A stretch of DNA of 64,000 nt, from positions 2,480,001 to 2,544,000 of the forward strand of contig JBANDB010000013.1 in the NCBI GenBank assembly GCA_037576215.1. The letters run 5' to 3'. The notes under the pieces are model-generated. The model worked only from the letters and a program-made list of their open reading frames with translations. It did no database searches and had not been told where the DNA came from. This DNA comes from Armillaria gallica. Taxonomy: Eukaryota > Basidiomycota > Agaricomycetes > Agaricales > Physalacriaceae. Shown here piece after piece: positions 1 through 11,042 of the stretch. The position numbers and the translations under genes are program-made. How positions within the stretch are numbered: position 1 is the first letter of the stretch; each line of letters starts with the position of its first letter.

Positions 1-1
1 A

Positions 2-877
2 TTGGAGATGAACAGAGACCCTTCCCAGCTCCTTCTACCTGAAGAGGTCACAGAGAACCTGCGCAAAGGAATGCCGAAATACCAATCCCTCACAGCATTC
101 ACCCCCGAAGTCTGCAAGAAGGAAATGAACAGCACCATTGGCACCAAATTGGTGAAGTTCAAACTGACAACATCTGAGGAGGTCAGGATAGCCTCATTGA
201 CCACACTCACATTGGAAGAAGAACAAGCCATGAACAACTCCAACTTGTGCAGTGCCCTCATCACATATGCTCACACTCTGGAAAAACACCTGGACATGGG
301 GGATGGGAACTGTGGACAAATCACTGACTGAGTATGAGAGAGCCTAGCAGGTCACCTCAAATGGTGTCTAATCCATATGGATGCAGAAGGGGACCATGAG
401 ATCCTCAAACACTACAGTGAATACATGCACCACACCAGCTGGCAAGAAGGGCACCATAACTATGATTACAGCCACAAGATCTGGGGAAAATACACCAGAG
501 AGGTCAACAGAGAACTGTACGAAGATCTCAGACCCACCAGGGACTCAGTGCAGAATCAAAAAGTGAAGCCGGACATGCAGATGACTAGGAAACAACCCAA
601 CACATTGAACCGTCCCCCAAGAGCAAGCGGATCAACCGTGAACAAGCTGCTCTGCATGATTTGCAGGAGTGCCTTGCATACCTTCAATGACCACTCACAT
701 AACAAACCTGGACCTCATGTCACCTTTCAAGATGGAAAGTGGCAGGACAAGAATGGCCAAGGATACTGTATTGGTTTTAATGGCTCCAACAACTGTAGTG
801 CCAGTGCTAAATGCCAATACAAACATGCATGCTCCCATTGTGGTGCCACCGACCATAATGCCCAGTCATCACACTGA
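2..877 (+). pseudogene. gag-like region of the DIRS element with Cys/His cluster
   Basis: Two open stretches (2-331 and 377-877) are separated by a stop and frame change. The second ends in a Cys/His-rich segment (about 760-877) with the order C, C, C, C, C, H near the 3' end, including the motif CSHCGATDH, as in zinc-knuckle-like tails of DIRS gag proteins. No other domain is recognisable. The first stretch is open from the window edge, so the true start is not visible. The assignment rests mainly on its position upstream of the RT and on the metal-binding cluster. Confidence 0.55.
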
Positions 878-1191
878 AGATGTTTTTCTGATAATAACTC
901 CATTCCACTACTGGGCATGGGAGGAGTTGTTGGAGAGCACAGGCACACTTCAGGAGTTTGCAGACATACCAGCTGGGATTCGTTATGGCTTCCTCATCAG
1001 TTTAGAAGACTACTACCTATCAGAAACTTTTGCACCACTGAATAATTGCACAACGAACAAACATCTAGAATTCCTCAATGAGAAATACAATGAAGAAATG
1101 GCAAAGAAATGGCTATCCAAGGGATACAAACCTGAGCAACTGTACAAACTAATAGGTGAGCATTGCACCAAAGGGCTGATAACATGAACTT

Positions 1192-1755
1192 ATGAGAAAA
1201 GGCCATTACCATACAGCCCCATTAAGTGTGGCAGAAATGAGACCAGGGAAACTCAGCATCATTGTCAATCATTCCTTCCCAAAATCAGCTAAACAACTGC
1301 ATCTGAACCTGTCAGAAATATCAATAAATGCAATCATCAATTCCAAAAAATTCCAGTGTGCCTGGGGCACATTCTTGGAGTGTTACCTGCTAGTTGCCAA
1401 AGCACCAGAAGGAACAGAAGTAGCTGTCTTCGACATTGAGTCTGCGTTTTGCAATGTACCCACACACCCCTCGGTCAGACCATTCACAGCAGTTCAACTA
1501 GGAGACAAGATACATCTGGACCCATGCCTAAATTTTGGGGCATCACTGGCTCCTGGTATATGGGGACACATCGCTGATGCTATGGTGAAGATTCTGATAA
1601 ACAAAGGAGTTGAAGTGCTGCTGAAGTGGGTAGATGACTTCATATTCTTCTGCTATCCAAAGAACAAACTGGAGAATAGAAAGTATGCCTACAACTATGA
1701 TGAGAGCATTATATGGAAGACTGCAGAAACATTAGGTTGGCCATGGGCACCATAA
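1192..1755 (+). pseudogene. reverse transcriptase domain of DIRS element
   Basis: The 187-residue open segment contains an RT core: FDIESAF (motif A aspartate), the block LNFGASLAPGIW (motif B region), and KWVDDFIFF, which is the [YF]xDD motif C with both aspartates kept and Tyr replaced by Trp. A preceding segment in another frame (669-1187) has IPAGIRYGF and resembles the N-terminal RT fingers. RT copies the element RNA to cDNA. The ORF ends at a TAA at 1753-1755, and downstream thumb and RNase H sequence resumes in the same frame, so the copy is inactivated by stops rather than by loss of catalytic residues. Confidence 0.8.
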
Positions 1756-1884
1756 AAATTCCTGCCTTTCACATACACTTTCATATACATAGGGTTCCTT
1801 TGGAACATGACAAAGAAGGAAGTCTCACTACCTGAGGTGAAGAAGTAGAAGTATTGAAAGAAGCTAGAACAGTGGGAGAGAGGC

Positions 1885-2487
1885 ATGAAAATATTGCTTG
1901 AAGACACAGAATCAATCATTGGCATGCTGAACCACATCTGTCTTGTGGTCCCTCATGGATGGACCAGGATGCCCACACTATACAGATTCCAGAGCTCCTT
2001 CAAAACCAAGGAGACATACATCAAGCATACAGTATTGCACAGCCTTCAGGAAGATATGGCATGGTGGAAGGAAACCCTTGCACAGGACTTCATGGGTGTC
2101 AAAATCAAGATGCCAACTGAACTGCTAAACACCATCCTCATGGTAGACACCTCTATGAGTTGGGGAATTGGTCTGATACTGGATGACCATTGGCTAGCAT
2201 GGGAGCTTCTTCCAGGATGGAAAACAGAGGGGCGAGAGATAGGATGGGCCAAAATGGTAGCAATTGATCTCACAATCCGAATGCTCATAGCTAAAGGACT
2301 ATGGAACTGCCACCTAATCATCAGATCAGACAACCAAGGAGTAGTAGGTGCACTGAAAGTGGGATACTCACATGGTCAAGCCCAAAACCAGATATTGTGC
2401 CACATCATTGGTCTCATGCAAGAATTCAACATCTGGATTACAACAACATGGATTTCAACAAAGAAAATCTTGCAGATGAACCGTTGA
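1885..2487 (+). pseudogene. RNase H-like domain of DIRS element
   Basis: A 200-residue open stretch in the same frame as the upstream RT. It carries MVDTSMSWGIG (first catalytic Asp in the DTS/DAS context), a following glutamate-containing helix region, and IRSDNQGVVGAL (the SDN motif). This is the RNase H-like fold found C-terminal to DIRS RTs. RNase H removes RNA from the RNA-DNA hybrid during replication. The stretch ends at 2487 and about 470 bp without a clear domain follows before the recombinase. Confidence 0.75.
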
Positions 2488-2957
2488 GAGGAATTTTCGG
2501 ACCTCGCAATTGCTTATTACAGTATGTACCAGAAATCCTGGACTACTTAAAACAATATGTAGCAAGATCGATAGATTTCCATGACCCTAGATTAAAGTAG
2601 TGATGTACAACCAAATACATAAACAAGCTGTACAAGATGAGCAGGAGAGGACCAGAAAAGGAAACTGATCTCTCCTCCTACCACCACACCAAAATCATGC
2701 CTCAATCCAATCTAGACAACCTAACCCATGAACTATAAGCACACAGGGAAGCTCTCACACACAGTATTGCACAATCAAGAGAAGAATTCGCAAATCGCAC
2801 AATGGCAAGAAAAGAAAGCACACTGCATACAATCACCACCAGCTGCAGAGGAGTCCTGTCCAGCAAATACTGCAAATCCAAACCATATCTCAAACCAAGC
2901 CTGCCCTCACAAAGCCTCAACCATGCAGTGAATCTTGACAAACAGAACACATGAGCC

Positions 2958-3941
2958 ATGCCAGAAGAGGTGAAGGAGATGATAGGAAAGGCATGGGCAC
3001 TGAGAACGAAAGGGAAGTATGAAGGACGATGGAAGAGCTTTATGGACTTCTGCGATGCAGCAGGAATCCCAAAGGAAGACAGACTACCAGCATCAGAGAT
3101 GATGCCATGCCAATTTGCAGTAGCACATGCACACAGCATAAGTGGCAACACGGTACGAAACAAGTTGCATGGAATCCAATCCCACCATATTCTCCACAAC
3201 GAACCATACAACTATGGCAGACAACTCAAGTACACTCTCAAAGGCATAGACAAGCTCACACCAGCTTCAAGAAAATGAGACCAGAGGAAGCCTGTGATGC
3301 TAGACATGCTCTTAGTCTTGCATGAAAACCTGAACCACGAATCCCCCTTTGACACTGCCACATATGCTATAGCTTGTATATCCTTCTACGGCCAAATCTG
3401 AATGGGCGAGCTGCTCCCTGAAACCCAATCCTTAGCATGCTTCAAACTGGCACACTATCCAACAGTAGCACATATTCAAAAACCCCAATCCAAACTTGGC
3501 TCCAGGGTGATCCATCTACCATGAACAAAAGTAGGGAAAGAGAAGGGAGAAGACATTATGATTTGTAGACAAGCAGGCAAAACGGACCCCATACAAGCAC
3601 TCCTACATCATATCAACACAAACAAGCTTGACCCATTCACACCAATAGCATCATACAGGACAGACAAAGGTTACCTCAAAACCATCATGGCAAAGTCCTT
3701 CATGTGCCACTGCAACATGATCTGGGAAGCTGCAGACTATGACAAACTATCCAGCCATTGCTTCAGAATAGGTGGCATCACATTCTACCTCATCATGGGA
3801 ATCAACCCTGACATGGTCAAAGCGATAGGAAGATGGTCATCGGAAGCCTTCAAACGCTATTGGCGGAATGTTGAACAGCTAGGGATCCTATACACAGAGA
3901 TGATGGACAATGTACCAAGAGATGGAAGGAAAGGTTACTAG
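2958..3941 (+). pseudogene. tyrosine recombinase of DIRS element, interrupted
   Basis: Two segments (2958-3278 and 3558-3941) form one tyrosine recombinase. The first is a SAM-like core-binding domain (RWKSFMDFCDAAGIP). The second has the catalytic box SHCFRIGGITFYL with the H-x-x-R pair, then AIGRWSSEAFKRYWRN, with the W (often H) and the nucleophilic Tyr. Tyrosine recombinases insert the circular DIRS cDNA without target duplication. The catalytic C-terminus is well kept, but the middle (3279-3557) is disrupted by stops. The protein would end at a TAG just after KGY. Confidence 0.8.
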
Positions 3942-4308
3942 CTTAGGCTTGAGCTAGCTCCTGTGGGTGAGTCATTGTTTCTTACCCTATGACATGCCTC
4001 AGCTTAGTTCCTGTTGGGTTAGTACTTGTGCGAATTCTCATCTCACCACAGGAAGCTGACTAGTCAGTTCCTTCCTTGTCCCACCCCTTACAGCTAGTAT
4101 CATTTTATATCAAAGTGAACATTTGTAAATGTAGGTATGAACATGAAATCAAAGATCAAAGAGCGAAACACAGCACTGCCTGAAACACCATAATGACACA
4201 ATAAATTTTTATTTTTGCTGACGAAGTGAAATAATAAAAGTGGGCAAGCATCGCATTCAGCACCAGTGAAGCAGTGTACAATAGGTGATTATGATAGAGA
4301 CACATAGT
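3942..4308. other. non-coding stretch between DIRS body and LTR element
   Basis: No gene is seen. The sequence is AT-rich and CpG-poor and may be the 3' non-coding end of the DIRS element. The chromovirus inserted at its right end. Confidence 0.4.
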
Positions 4309-4709
4309 TGTTGAGAGTAGGCTTAATCTAGACGATGTACAAGATAAGTACGACTCGAATACCGTCTAAATTATGAAGTGTAGCAAGAGATTCAATGAGT
4401 TCTATTACCTACGAAGAAACACAAGTAGGTCTAGCAAGCACTAGGCATAGCTAGAAAGGTCCAACAAGTGCTAGGTGTAGTCAAACTCAATCACTCAGGT
4501 TTACACAAAGTTGTGGAGTAAAAGTAGATAGAATTCAGATGCCCCTTTGGGCATTTCCATATGAGTTAAATACAAACACATTTGTTCTAGAATATACTAG
4601 CAGGAAATTTAGAGAAGAAATGTTGAGAAATTTCTGTAAGTGCATAGAAAGAGAAAGAAAGGTAGGGAAAGTGAAGACTAAATATAGTGATTAGTAAGTA
4701 TCCATAACA
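4309..4709 (-). repeat. 3' LTR (left copy, 401 bp)
   Basis: Begins TGTTGAG and ends ATAACA, so the tips are inverted (TGTT/AACA). It matches 14722-15159 throughout but lacks a 37-bp segment lying between two copies of a short CTAGGTGTAGT-containing repeat. Because the genes read on the - strand, this copy is the 3' LTR. Confidence 0.95.
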
Positions 4710-4725
4710 GAGCCTCCCCAGTCTG
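4710..4725 (-). other. candidate polypurine tract
   Basis: On the - strand the bases immediately before the 3' LTR read GACTGGGGAGGCTC, a purine-rich run abutting the LTR where the plus-strand primer is expected. It contains three pyrimidines near its end, so it is imperfect. Confidence 0.5.
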
Positions 4726-6577
4726 CACTTGCCCAGAGGGAATGGAATGCTGTCAGTAATTTTGTAGCTAAGAGAAAGAAAAGGCGAAGTCCAAATATCT
4801 AGTTAATAAGAGATGGATTGGCCATCAGGTAAGTAATGTCCTTGATCATGTCCTTGTCCTTCAAATTGTAGTCAAAATCATTGTCGTTGATTAAAGTTGT
4901 AGGAGACAAAGAGGAAGACGATGGTGGGCTTCCGACAGTGGATGAAATCTCATCCTCCTGGGAGAAGTTGGTGAGCAAGCATGGCAGGCTGTTGAGGAAG
5001 TCCATGCCTGATGATACACTTGGTATCAGGCTACTCGTAGATTTTGTGATTTTATATCAAATAACACAGTCTACAAGCAGTACAGAGAGCTATAGTGAAA
5101 GCTTTACACTGATAGCTAGAATACTACATAAGATAGTGAGCAATACAGTATAAGAACGGACTTAGAAGCGACATCTAGATGAGTCAACTCTACAAGCCTT
5201 CAGCACTGAATGCTATTCCCTGCCCAAAACAAGACTATTTACAGTCAGAACCAAGGGACACATCGAGATGAGTTACAAACAATAAAGCAGAACACAGAAG
5301 GACTAGATTACTCATCATCTCAATGGCTTGAATAAACCTAGAAGAGAATTGCTAAGTCCACAACAGTTCACACCATGAAATGAACTTAGTCTAGAACATG
5401 AATCAACTTGGAATAACTGAATAACCGATGCTTGGCACCGAGATAGCTAAAGATCACGCAGTGATCAAGCAAATACAATCTCGGTCTGATGATCAATCAC
5501 GATTGGTGGTTACATCCTCGAAATACTGTGCAATTCGTAGTATTGAATAGGAATCCACATGGCAAGGCATGAAGGAGAAGCAAGGAGTTCCTATGGACCA
5601 TTAGGACACTCCTCAGCAATAGAATGACTGCTAGCCATTCCGTCCAACTGAATAGAAACCTTGGAATGGCACAATCCTTGTAAATTAATTACTTATCATT
5701 TGTATTGATACCCAGAGCTCGTACCATAATTATTTTTAGATACAAGCTCCTATACCTAGGCTAGAAATTGTATAAATTAGCAGCAACTAGATGCATAATG
5801 GCAGGAAAGCATTCCTCTGTGTTTGTGCTAGTAGCCTTATAGCTACCTAATCAATCACTGGTTTTAATTGCATATCCTCGACTGAAGTGAATTAAGTTTA
5901 CCAAGTCAACCCCAAAAGGGTGGCTATAAGTAATCTAGAAGAACTAAGTAGGAAGAAGGGTCGTCCCCATGTTTGCACCTTGCTAGTTAATTGAACTGCT
6001 CTGCATACAAAGGCCTCATGCTCCCTCACTGACTAAAGTGATCTAGACATGCTAAGTCGACCACAGACCGAAGACGTTGCCTAGTTGAAGTGAAATAAGC
6101 CCTAGAACACTTTAAGTTCAAACAGTTAATGAGTCAGTGTACTCTAGAGTTTGTGTACTCTTTGCAAGTCTCATACTTGAAGCCAGGACCTGTGTGTTCT
6201 TTGTAGAGTCTGTGTACTCTTTGTAGAACTTTGGTTCTTTGTTGCAAGTGTGTGTGCTTGTGTTGTAATTGAGTCCATGTACTCCAGAGCAATTATGCTC
6301 TTTGTAGACCTCTAGGTCTTTGATTGTTCGATTGTTAAAGCTTGTCTAGTTAAAGCCTTACCAGCTCTCCTAGATGAAGTTGTTTTGAGTCTAAGCCACT
6401 CAAATTATACCTTACAAACCCCCACATCCATATACCTCGCTATCGTGATTAGTGTATCTCGTGTAAACACTTCTAGATTTGAATCACAGTTGTTTTGAAA
6501 TAAACCCAATTGATTATCGATATCTAAGTACACCATGAGTGCTTCTACCGTACTCACCCTCAAACTTAAACATTGGT

Positions 6578-6608
<31 letters not shown>

Positions 6609-6617
6609 ATTCAGTAT
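4726..6617. other. long stretch inside the chromovirus without a recognised gene
   Basis: Short open stretches at 4799-5005 and 4881-5153 oppose each other and look like chance. From about 6120 to 6420 the + strand repeats a GTGTACTCT(T/A)-type phrase several times, reminiscent of LTR or promoter sequence, but no second pair of termini could be found. A (TG)14 run lies at 6581-6608. Confidence 0.4.
6581..6608. repeat. (TG)14 microsatellite
   Basis: Uninterrupted TG dinucleotide run of 28 bp, ending 10 bp before the stop of the - strand accessory ORF. Confidence 0.98.
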
Positions 6618-7436
6618 CTAGATTGATGATCTAGACACTTGTTGCATTTGTGCGCTGCCCATTACCGAGCACATCACCAAGTAGTGAGGGTCATAAGGGA
6701 AATGCAGCCAAGCTGCGATGTCAGGGAAATACCTGACTGAAGGTGAGATATAGTGCGTCAGAGCACCACCATCATCAGTATAATAATGCATGGTTAACTC
6801 ATCAACAGTAATGCCATGTCGGTGGGCTTCAGTGATGATAGTGGAAGGGGAAACTTGGAAGAGAAACTTGTCCCACCATAAACCAATAAAGGCACCCCAA
6901 TTGAGTCGAGCATCGAAACCCTTGGAGATGCTATGGTTGACTCTCGACACAAGCCAAATGATGCAGCAGCATAGGAATTGTTGGAATTTTTTGAAAGCAC
7001 AATGAACCTCATCAGGAGTGTTGCAGTAGAGATTGAGGAGGAAATTTGGGAGGCAATGGAAGTGAGCGAGGTCTAAGTCATGTTGAGAGCTGATTTCAAG
7101 CTCTTCAAAAGCAGACTCCAGAATGACCATGGAGTGCTGTCCCTTGCCCAGGTAGGGGGTAACATTGTGTACCATTGTGAGCACGATATCGGAAAGTGTT
7201 TGGACGACAGTCCAGCCTGTGCACCCAAGAGGATAGGAAGGCTTGAAGATGCACTTCCCTCCTATGATGCCAGAGACGATGTTTTTGTCAAGGATGTCTT
7301 GGAAGACAGCATCATTCTTGAGAATACTCTCGAAGAACAAAAGCACGGCAGGGTGATGAATGACCTGGCACAAAGGGTGCATGTAATGGTCAGGGTCAAA
7401 GGTGGTAACAGCTGAAGACATAGTAATGGTAGACAT
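6618..7436 (-). CDS. uncharacterised 272-aa accessory ORF inside the chromovirus
   Basis: A continuous 272-codon ORF on the same strand as pol, lying after the chromodomain and before the 3' LTR. It is the longest clean ORF in an otherwise broken element. It is mildly hydrophobic in places (FLCCCIIWLVSRV around residues 153-165) but has no clear signal peptide, no cysteine scaffold and no motif I recognise. Aromatic-rich patches (LWWDKFLFQV, DIAAWLHFPYDPHY) suggest a folded globular protein. It may be a cargo or third ORF of this element lineage, or a captured host gene. An envelope role is not supported, since no convincing paired fusion/TM segments are visible. Confidence 0.55.
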   Translation of the reverse strand: MSTITMSSAVTTFDPDHYMHPLCQVIHHPAVLLFFESILKNDAVFQDILDKNIVSGIIGGKCIFKPSYPLGCTGWTVVQTLSDIVLTMVHNVTPYLGKGQHSMVILESAFEELEISSQHDLDLAHFHCLPNFLLNLYCNTPDEVHCAFKKFQQFLCCCIIWLVSRVNHSISKGFDARLNWGAFIGLWWDKFLFQVSPSTIITEAHRHGITVDELTMHYYTDDGGALTHYISPSVRYFPDIAAWLHFPYDPHYLVMCSVMGSAQMQQVSRSSI

Positions 7437-7744
7437 TCTGTGGGGAATGATTATTAGGTGTACGACACGTGAATTTTTTGAGCTTGCCTGGTAATGAATT
7501 GACTTTTGGAATGGAACCGAATTTAGGCTTTAGAGGAGAGGATGGAATAGAATGAAGTAGTGTGTGAAGCTGGAATTTAGGCTAATGGGAATGCAATATA
7601 TATAATGGTATCCTTGCTTTGTTCATCCTTAACAGGTAGTAGAAGATTCTCAGACGACGCATGGACATTTTGGGGCTGAGGGTGTGAATAATTTAAATCA
7701 GTACAATAGAGGACGCATCATGAGGTAATTACCCCTCATTACCG
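7437..7744. other. non-coding link between accessory ORF and chromodomain
   Basis: No gene or motif recognised in about 300 bp; it may hold the promoter of the - strand accessory ORF. Confidence 0.3.
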
Positions 7745-8299
7745 GTGGCAGATTTGCGACTTGAACCATGCTTCTAGAATATGTGGCACATTCTTTAACT
7801 CCTCCTTTGTCTTCCATTCATCCTCGTTCTCTGGTAATCTGACCCATCTGACACAGTATTTCTTGACGTGTCAGTGCTTGCCTGAAATCTTGAACATCTT
7901 TTCTCCCACAATTTTTTCGACCTCCACTTCTGGTAGCTCCTCAAAGTCTGCATGAGTCATATTCTTGATGGGTCAAATTCCAAATTCTGGAGGAGATGCA
8001 GAGTATCTTTCCAAATGTGCAATGTTCAGGATTGGATGAATTCCATAGGAAGCCAGTAGTCTGAGCTAATAGGTGACTGGACTGATCTTCCAGATGATTT
8101 CAAAAGGACCGTCGTACTGCATCAACAATTTCTTTCCCCTTCCCTTTACTTCCTTCAAAAGTTCTAGGGAATGAGGATTCAAGACCACTTGATCTCCCTC
8201 ATTGAATTCCAAGAGTAGTTGTCCTTGATTATAGTATTTCTGTTGATACACTTGACTCAGCTTCAAAAGCTTCTTTTGCATGTGTTTGCTCAGCTTCAA
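7745..8299 (-). pseudogene. integrase C-terminal domain plus chromodomain
   Basis: On the - strand 8299-8066 encodes LKEVKGRGKKLLMQYDGPFE, the GPY/F-type C-terminal integrase domain. Further along, 7950-7755 translates as VEKIVGEKMFKI, a stop, then CVRWVRLPENEDEWKTKEEL and HILEAWFK. That is the chromodomain signature (VEKILxEK, YLVRWxGYPxxExxW, LxNAxEILxxF). Chromodomains direct chromovirus integration to heterochromatic histone marks. An in-frame stop lies inside the chromodomain, and another frame change separates it from the integrase. Confidence 0.85.
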
Positions 8300-9413
8300 A
8301 TTGTTCCGCCATGTCTACTGCTTTGTCATCTTCATGACTAAGATGTACACCATCTACTGCTCCTCCATTGCCTACTGTATCTCCTACGTCTCGAGGGATG
8401 TACTCTGGCATAGCTAGCAAGGTAGATTCCATTGTGGGCGTGAATCCAAATAGCAGATAGGCTGGTGCATATCCAGTGCTGCTGTGTGGCATAGAATTGT
8501 ATGACAAAGCGAGACCGTCCAGGTACTGATGCCAATCGTCCCTTTCAGGGCCTACATAAGTGTGTAAAGCAATTTCCAATCCTTTATTGAGAATATCCGT
8601 TTGTCCGTCCGCTTGGGAATGATGTGCTCTGGTAAGTGCTCGCTTCATACCCATGAGTTTGCATAATTTCTTCTAAAAACTGTGTCTCCACCTCAAATCT
8701 TGGTCTGTTATAACCTGGGCCGGGATTCCGAATTTTGAGATAACATGCTGGAAGAATAATCATGCAGTGGCATCATCAGAGATGGCTGTGGTGCAAGGAA
8801 TAAAGATGCTGTACTTTGTGAGTTTATCCACAATTACCAATACATTGTCGTACCCCGAAGAGCTTGGTAATTCAGGAATGAAGTCCATTGAAACGACTTC
8901 AAAGGGTCATGTAGGTATTGGTATAGGTTGCAGAAGTCCAATAGGTCCATGCCACCTAGGTTTCGATTTCTGGCAGATATCGCAGGTCACAATATATTTC
9001 TTGAGGTCCCTAGACATACCAGGCCAGTAGTGAGTAGCGGCGAGGCGATTGTAACATTTGTGATATCCACTGTGTGCTGATTCGGTCAGGGAATTATGGA
9101 CTTGATCCATAACTTGGAGCTGTATTGATTTTGGAATGCATAGTCTATTGTTCCCCATGCTGTCTTTGAAGTATAACAGTCCTTCATCCGAATAGAAGTA
9201 TTGTGGGAATGTGAGAGTAATATTGGACTTGGGATCTTGCAAGGATTCAAGGACCTCTGCATAATGTGAATCAACGCAATAGCCTGCCCTCCATGAATCT
9301 AATTCTTCAGGAGATAGTCCCACTAATAACAAGTAGGTTTGGGCAGAAAGCATGCAGGTAGATGCCACAATATTTTCTCCATGAATAATAGGAAGGTCTC
9401 CCAAGTCAACCAT
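8229..9413 (-). pseudogene. integrase (HHCC zinc-binding domain and DDE core), mutated
   Basis: 9413-8907 (-) carries the zinc-binding part, SAHSGYHKCYNRL with CDICQKSK. The core follows: [19 protein letters not shown] (first Asp) near 8880, ITDQD (second Asp) near 8705, and then HHSQADGQTD at 8624-8595. Chromovirus integrases normally read GQTE at that point, and the E is the third catalytic residue; here it is D. A TGA interrupts the core near 8760 and the strand changes frame. Integrase would insert the cDNA. The domain is recognisable end to end but non-functional. Confidence 0.88.
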
Positions 9414-9470
9414 AAACTCATTTGGTTGTGGTATTTCAGAAGCAATGAATTCAGCTCCAATGGTGAGTAG

Positions 9471-9971
9471 TCATTCCTCGAAATGCTCACCTAGCTCCTC
9501 AAACATATTCCATAATGGATCATCCCCTGTTCCTGATTTCGTGAGATCTACCGGAGTGGTCACATCAGAAATAAGACCTTCTTGAGGAGGAAGGCACTGT
9601 TGAAGTTGGGATATAGGATCAACATTGGAATGGACTCTTCCTGCACAATGAATGTTGCATAGATTTGGATAGGCAGCAAAAACAGTTCCCCAAGTTAGTA
9701 GCCTGCGGTTAACATTCTGAAAAGTATGACTCCAAGTCAGAGCGGCATGATCAGTTATAGCAAGAATTTGCTCTCCCTCAATGTATGGTTGGAATTTTAT
9801 CAACACTTCCTTTAATGCAAGAGCTTCCCTCTCTGTAGGAGAATAATTTCTCTCAGCAGACTTTAACACATGTGACCAGTAGCAGATGACATGTTCTACA
9901 TGCACAATCGTGTCCTCAAATTCAGGAGCCCAATTATTAGGAGCTGGAACATCATCGAATTCCTTTGACAT
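9471..9971 (-). pseudogene. RNase H domain of gypsy pol
   Basis: 166 residues with the order CYWSHVLKSAERNYSPTERE, ALALKEVL, ITDHAALTW and HSNVDPISQL. These match the chromovirus RNase H blocks: YxSRxLxxAExNYxxxEKE, the TDH catalytic region, and NxADALSRL degraded to NVDPISQL. It lies directly downstream of the RT and in order with the rest of pol. Confidence 0.88.
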
Positions 9972-10022
9972 ACAGGGAACTAGCTGTGGTATGGGTTCTC
10001 CTTTATCAAAGGCAGTCTTGAT

Positions 10023-10859
10023 TCAGTTGAATATTCGAGTTCCCTTAAGGTCGCACACCTTAATGGGTAGAACTTGCTGCAAAATTCTGGCTAAACCATA
10101 ATCACAAGCATCAGTATAGACCCTGTAAGGGAACTCATAACCAGCATATCCACGTACTGGTGCATTAGATAGAACCTGTTTGCATAAGGTAAATGCTTTG
10201 TTGTGTAAGTCCGTCCATTCCCAGGCATTTCCTTTTTTCAAGAGCTTGAATATTGGATGCGCAATCCAGGCATAGAAGAGAACATATGCAGAAAAGTAAA
10301 CCATAATTCCTAGAAACGTTTGCAATTCGCTAACATTCTTGGGAGTTTCCAGCATAAGGATTGACTCAACCTTCTCCTGATGAGCCAACATTCCAAGCCT
10401 CAATACCTTTTGACCTAGAAGAAGTAGGGATTGATAGGCGAAGTGGCATTTAGGTAGCGAAAGTGTGATTCCTGATACCGTAATAGCCTGTAGAACTCGG
10501 TTGATATGAGAGAGACGATCATCAAAATTCAATGAGAAAATCATGATATTATCAATATAGACTAGTGCAAAAATCCATAAGAACGGGGCGAGAACATTCT
10601 GCATTACTTGTTGAAATACACTGGGTCCGTTACGATATCCAAATGGCATTTGGGTGAACTGCCAGAGTCCTTGATGGCAATGAAAAGCCAATTTTTGACG
10701 AGAGTCTTTGTGTACAATCAGTTGTGTGAAGCCTGAAAGTGTGTCAAGCATGGTTAACCATTGAGATCCGCTCAAAGCCTGCATGATATCATCTTGTTTG
10801 GGCAATGGAAATTCATCAGGTATGACTAGAGCATTCAGTTTTTGATAGTCTATAACCAT
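10023..10859 (-). pseudogene. reverse transcriptase of gypsy pol, motif C altered to YIDN
   Basis: 278 residues: MVIDYQKLN at the start, MLDTLSGFTQLIV (motif A Asp), MPFGYRNGPSVFQQVMQ (motif B) and FALVYIDNIMIFS at 10571-10533 (motif C). The canonical motif is YxDD; the second catalytic Asp is Asn here, which should abolish polymerisation. Upstream RT sequence (fingers, about 11040-10860) continues past a stop, including an A-W-x-P-like patch. The ETPKNVSELQTFLGI connection region is intact. Confidence 0.9.
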
Positions 10860-11042
10860 ATGTGGCTTACCATTCCTGTAAACGATGAATGCAGGTGCTG
10901 CCCAGGGACTTTACAAAGGCTCAATAACTCCTAACTGAATCCATGCATCAATCTGCTTATCCATAACTTCCCAATTTGCAGGAGAAACCGGAAAAGGAGG
11001 CAGTGAGACTGGTTGAGCCTCAGCCTTGAGTTTGATTTCTAC

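Larger units (their letters stand above)
1..3941 (+). mobile_element. DIRS-like tyrosine-recombinase retrotransposon, degraded, left end cut by window
   Basis: Successive + strand segments encode a gag-like piece with a Cys/His cluster, a reverse transcriptase, an RNase H-like domain and a tyrosine recombinase, in that order. RT plus RNase H plus a tyrosine recombinase instead of a DDE integrase defines the DIRS order. The reading frame is broken by stops and frame changes, so the copy is dead. No LTR flanks it. The terminal inverted repeats and internal complementary region typical of DIRS could not be delimited; the left end lies outside the window and the right end is somewhere between 3941 and 4308. 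CpG is very rare in it. Confidence 0.85.

Noticed and set aside
6618..7436. Envelope-like gene of the LTR element
   Set aside because: No signal peptide, no paired hydrophobic fusion and anchor segments, no glycosylation-rich ectodomain.
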